64,000 bases of DNA from Oxyruncus cristatus (taxonomy: Eukaryota; Chordata; Aves; Passeriformes; Cotingidae). A program made the translations under genes and the position numbers. The stretch is taken from assembly GCA_013399855.1 (NCBI GenBank), contig VXAY01002371.1, positions 1,712,367-1,776,366 on the forward strand, written 5' to 3'. Below, one piece after another: positions 54,201-60,200 of this stretch (position 1 is its first letter; each line of letters begins with the position of its first letter). Under the pieces are notes generated by a model that saw only the letters and a list, made by a program, of their open reading frames with translations, had not been told where the DNA came from and made no database searches.

Positions 54201-57200
54201 TCTTTCATGTGGCTGTATGAAGAATGTATGTGTGTGTCAGAATTTAATATAACATCCAATAGCAGAAACTGGAGGTCATGTAGGATCAAGAATGTCATGG
54301 CCAGAACTGTGTATCAGATCACCACTTGAATAACGTTGTGTGTGATTAGCGTCACTGACAATGTAGCTTTGATTCTGACTCTTTAGTCTGTGTCACTCTA
54401 TTTGCACTTTGCATATCTGTTGGAAAATAATGTGGTTTTGTTGCAGTGTTCTAAAGGAGAATTATAAATGTCAGAAGGGTTTCTTGTGATCGATAGGCAT
54501 TTGGTTCTGGGACTTGCATACATACTGAATTTCTTTATATTCACATTTCTATGCAATAAAATTCCTGCCTTTTATGTGGTATTCTTTTCTAGTCTAGTCT
54601 ATGCTATGGCTGAAACATCTACCAACTTTCATCAGATCCTATTGCTTGTTAGGAGGACCCTGACCACAGTAGCCAAAGATGTATTTTTCCCCCAAATTCT
54701 CTCATGAAGTTATTTTTAAAACAGCAAACTAAAGCAGCTCAGAAGACTGTTTCATGCTCCAGTCCTTCAGTTTGGGTATTAAAGATGATTTTTTGTCACC
54801 TTTTGCATGCCTGTTGGCTTTCAGGCTAATATGAGTCACCTATCCAGGAATGGAGACCTTCAGCTTACATAAATGTTTTCCAAGATGGTGCTGTGCTTTG
54901 GCTGATGTCCGCTTGGACTCTGTCATTGCTTTTGATTAGAGATGCTGTGGCCTACTCTGTTACTGCCTGTGCTGTTGCTACTGCTCTTGGGCCTCAAGCT
55001 TGTGTCATATTCCATTTTGTGAACAAATACGCATTATTATTTTTAATTATTCACCTGAATAGCTTTGAGAGGTGCTAATTTTAATAGCTTCAGCTAAAAC
55101 AAAGAAAAAAAAAAAGGAAGGGAACGAGGAGGATACTGTGCGCTGCACACTTCGATGTTCTATAGTGATCCACTCGTGTGTTTAGAGCCCTCCAGCATGA
55201 TAGATTTTAAGCCAGACTAATCCTAGTGTACCCTGAGGTGGCAGATGTAATAATGTCTCTTCTGCTACCCTAATGACATCTTTCTGATGAGTGTGTGAAT
55301 TGCAAGTCTTCCTTCTCACAAGCCAGAAATGAGGAGAACTGAACCCTACATTACGCTTGAAATAATCCTTGTAAGTAGCATCCAAAATTTAGTATCCTAA
55401 ATTTTCAAAGAGGCTACCAATAGTAATTAGAAAACATAATCCGAATCCCTTCAGGGAGAGCAAATTCTCCCTACAAGTGTAAAGACGTTTAGAAACAACA
55501 TGGTGATTTGACAACAGTAGTATCGGAAATGATACTACAGCACTTAGCTAGTGCAAAAACAGAGAAATTACAGAATAGGTCAAGTTGGAAGTGACCACAA
55601 GGATCATTGAGTCCAGTTCCTGGACTTGTACAGGGCAGCCCCAAGAGTCACACTATGTGCCTGAGAGTGTTGTCCAAATGCTACTTGAACTCTGTCAGGC
55701 TTGGTGCTGTGACCACTTCCCTGGGGAGCCTGTTCCAGTGCCCAACCACCCTCTGGGTGAAGAACCTTCCTAATATTGAGCCTAAACCTCCCCTGACACA
55801 GTTTCAGGCTGTTCCCTTGGGTCCTGTCACTGGTCACCACAGAGAAGAGATCAGTGCCCATCCCTCCTCTGCCCCTCATGAGAAGGCTGTAGACTGCAGT
55901 GAGCTCTCCCCTCGGTCTCCTCTTCTCCAGGCTGAACAGATCAAGTGACCTCAGCCACTCCTCATACGGCTTCCCCTCAAAGCCCTTCACCATCTTTACT
56001 GCCTTCCTTTGGACACTCTCTAAGAGCTTAATATCTTTCTTATATTGCGGTGCCCCAAACTGCACACAATATTCAAGGTGAGGCCACACCAGTGCAGAGC
56101 AGAGCAGGACAATCCCCTCCCTCAACTGGCTGGTGATNCCATTGTTGAGCTTTGTATGGTTGGTGATTGCCCAGTCCTCTCATTTGTCAAGGTCTCTCTG
56201 CAGGGCCTTCCTGCCTTCGGGGGAGTCAACAGCTCCTCACAGTTTTGTATCGTCTGTAAACTTGTTAGTATGCCTTCCAGTCCTGCATCCAAGTCATTTA
56301 TTAAGTTTTTAAAAAGCACAGGACCTAAGATGGAGCCCTGTGGAACCCCACTAGTGACAGGTCACCAGTCTGATATTACCCCATCCACTATTACCCTCTG
56401 TGCTTGACCTGTGAGCCAATTGCTCACCCACCACATGAGGTGTTTATCCAGCTGTGTGCTGGACATTTTGTCCAGAAGGATCCTGTGAGAGGCAGTATTG
56501 AAAGCTTTTCTGAAATTCAAAAAGATTACATCAACTGGCTTCCCTTGATCAACTAGGTGGGTTACCTTGTCATAGAAGGAAATCAGGTTTGATAAGCAGG
56601 AATTTTCGCTCGTAAAGCTGTGCTGGCTGTGACCAATGACTGTGTTGCCTTTCAGGTGTTTTTCAATACTTCCCAGAACAATCTTCTCCCTGACTTTACC
56701 AGGCACTGACATGAGACTGACAGGCCTGTAGTTTCTGAGGTCCTCCTTTTTGCCTTTCTTGAAAATCAGGAAAACATTTGCCAGCTTCCAGTCCTCTGGG
56801 ACCCCTCAGGATTCCCAAGATTGCTCAAAAATCATTGAGGGAGATTTTGTGATTACATCAACCATCTCTTTGAGGATTCTGGAATGAATCTCATCATGCC
56901 CCATAGATTTGTAGGGATCCAGGTGGAGCAACAGATCCTGCACAATTTCAGGACTGACTGCAAGTTGATCATTCTTACAGTCATGGTCCTCCAACTCAAG
57001 CACTGAGACCCCCTTGGTCCATCATCCACGTTGAAGACAGAGGCAAAGAAGGTGTTGAACACCTCTGCCTTGTCTCTGTCCCTGTTTGGGAGGTGACCAT
57101 CCTCATCCTGTAACAGGCCAATGGTATTTCTATACTGCCTATTGCCATTAATATACTTAAAAAAACTCTTTTTATAGTCCCCCACATTTCTGGCAGCTTC

Positions 57201-60200
57201 AACTCCAGCTGAGCTTTGGCCGCACAGATTTTCTCCCTACAGCAGCAAGCAGCATCTCTGAATTCGTCCCATGTCACCTGACCTTTCTCCCACTGGGCAT
57301 ACACCTTCCATTTTTGCCTTATTTCCAAGAGAAGATCCCTGCTCAGCCAAGCTGGCCTTCTGCCTTGCCTGCTTGACTTCTGACTTTTGGGAATTGCTGC
57401 TCCCATGCCCTTAGGAGGTGGTGTTTGAAAAGTGACCAGGACTGATAGACCCCAGCACCGCAAAAACATTTTCTCGGGGGACCGTACTTACTAATTTCCT
57501 TGGCAGCCTGAAATCTTCTCTCCTCATGTCCAGAGCTGAGGTTTTGCTGATATTTTTCCTCCTGTTAACAGAGATTTTAAACTTGATCACTTTGTGGTCG
57601 CTGTGGCCAAGACAGCCACCAATCTCCCCTTTGCTGACGAGACCCAGTCTGTTGACAAGCAGCAGATCAAGGATGGCATCTTTCCAAGTCATCTCACTTA
57701 GGACCTGTTCCATTAAGCTGTCATCTAGATTTTTTTAGGAATCTCTGGCCTGGGTTGTACCAGCTGTGTGATGCTCCCAGTTGATTTCTGGCAAGTTGAA
57801 GTCCCCTGTAAGGACAAGGCAGAGAATGCCAATGCAGCTCAGAATGTGCTGTGGACCTGTCCTGCAAGTAGGGTGAAACTGTTCACCAAAGCAGGTCTTT
57901 CAGATCACTTTGGTGTTGGGGAATGGCAAAAAAGCTGCCAGAAGAGATCTCTTCTAGATGACTTCCAGCTGATACTGACACTTGATTTAGCATAATTTGC
58001 AAGTCATAGTGTCTGTGAGTAGCAGCACTTGGAAGTAGCCATTGCAGAGATAGCTGCACTCCTCTGTGATCTGGCCATGAGCTTATTGAAGGGAATTGTG
58101 TTAAGCTGTGGAAGACTGAGTTGCTTCTAAGGGCCTTGAAAGGGGAAAAGAAAACTCGGTAGATTTGCACCAGCTTTGTATGTATGTCTGCATGCACTGG
58201 AGAAGAGGTTCAGAAGATCCTAAATCAAAAATTACCAAATGCCAGTACAGCATGGAACTGAACTGGCAACTTGTGTCTGTGCACTTTTTATGTGTGGATT
58301 AATGTGTGCTTTAATTTGGTGTTTTTTAAAGAGATTTCTTGGTGGGTTGCATTCCTTCACAACCCTGCTACTCTGTCACCAGAAATACCGCCTGAAAATA
58401 TTAGTGATTGTGTTTTATATTCAGGAATGACAGTGAAATATCAAAATGAGAGATGTGGGGCACTCCACCTACAATAACTGCAGACTTCAGTAGAACTTAT
58501 ATCCACTGCTGTAGAATTGAGATTACTTTGTTTGGAATGTACATCATGATTTTGTAGTGTTTATCCATGTTTCTTATGACAGATTTGTTCTCTCATCAAC
58601 TGATCCCTTAATGTTTAGCATTTATTTATACCATGCATAACAGAGCAGCTGCTCTATGGGACGACTCTTTGTAGTTGCAGGCTGGCTGCTCTGGGGTGGT
58701 TTGTTGTATTACTTTTGAAGTGCCACTCACAGTAAAGATGAGAGAAGGATGGTAATAAGTATTATAAACATCCTTCTAACGGCCACATAACTTCAGATAT
58801 TTATTGACATTCTGGGTTTATTTTCTTTTACTGAAACTTGGATAATAAAATTTTCTGTACTGAAAACAGTCAGCAGAATGCATTGCTGTGCCACTGTTTG
58901 TTTCTCCATATAGTTTATTAAGGGTGTAGCAGAACTAAGTGGCACTGTGCAGAGTAGGACAGATAGACTGACACAGTCACTGAAGCAGGCCTGAGAAGAC
59001 ATTGTTGTCTCTGTTCCAGGGTGTGCCTGAGGCTCCCGGGGTCCTGCTGGAGTTCACTCCCTTCAGTACCCCGACTTTACTTTTCTGCCAGGATTGCTTT
59101 TGTAAAAAAAACATTCCAATAGGTCCTCCTTTTCTTCTGGTGGATTTTAGAGCTCCAGGGGAGCATTTGTCCATGCCAATGATTTAGTATTGTGTTTGGA
59201 TTTCAAGTTAGTGGCAGGGGGCCTCTTGACTACCAATGGATCCTACAGTCTAAATTTCCTCCCTATTCATGTTGTGTGAATTAACTCTTGGAAGCACAAT
59301 TGCACAGGGAATGTTGTGGGAGACTCTTCTGGCACCTCTCTTTGCATAGCTGCCACAGTATGGGCTCGGCTGCCCTCTCACTGGTTGTAGTTGTGCTTCC
59401 ATGCATCACATCATGTGTGTTCTGGGCTCTAGCAAGACCAGCCCTGAAATTGCATGCCACAAGAAATTATGGCTTGGAAGACTAAAATTTAGTGACTAAT
59501 AAAAATAAATTGGAATAAATCCTATGGATTTCAATCTGGTAGCTGAAAACTGCAGTCTTATTTATTTGAATGCCAGAAGCATAAATACTGGATTAAAGTA
59601 GAAGTAAAACTTAAGTTTTAGTACAAGGTTGGGTGGAGAAGTTGTGTAAGTTACCTACAGGTTGTGCTGCTGTCTGTTCCTTTTCTATGAATGAAGCAGG
59701 TTCTGACATCTAGGCCTGTCAGTGAATGAGGTCTGAAGCATCTGAGATGTATCTAGAACCCCTAAATTGTCTAACATCACTTCCGTGCTGTATGTGCTTT
59801 GATTTACATATCATGTTGACTAGTCTGCAAAAGTATTGAGGTTCTTATCTGAATGTGCTGGTTTTGGCTGGGATAGGTTTAATTTTCTTCACATTGACTA
59901 GTATGGGGCTGTGTTCTGCATTTGTGCTGGAGGCAGTGTTGGTGACACAGGGATGTTTTCATTATTGCTGAGCTGGGCTTACACAGAGTCAATGCCTTTT
60001 CTGCGCCTCACCCCAGCCCACCAGCAAGGAGGCTGGGGGTGCACAAAATACTGGGAGGGGACTCAGCCAGGACAGCTGACCCCAACTGACTAGAAGGATA
60101 TCCCATGCTATATGGCATCATGCTCAGCATATAAAACTGTGGAAAGAAGGAGGAAGGGAGGGACATTTAAAGTGATGGCATTTATCTTCCCAAGTCACCA

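Noticed and set aside
55604..57713. Possibility of an active retrotransposon
   Set aside because: Frameshifts, a damaged palm motif, a 200-bp internal gap and 5' truncation show that this CR1 copy cannot be autonomous.
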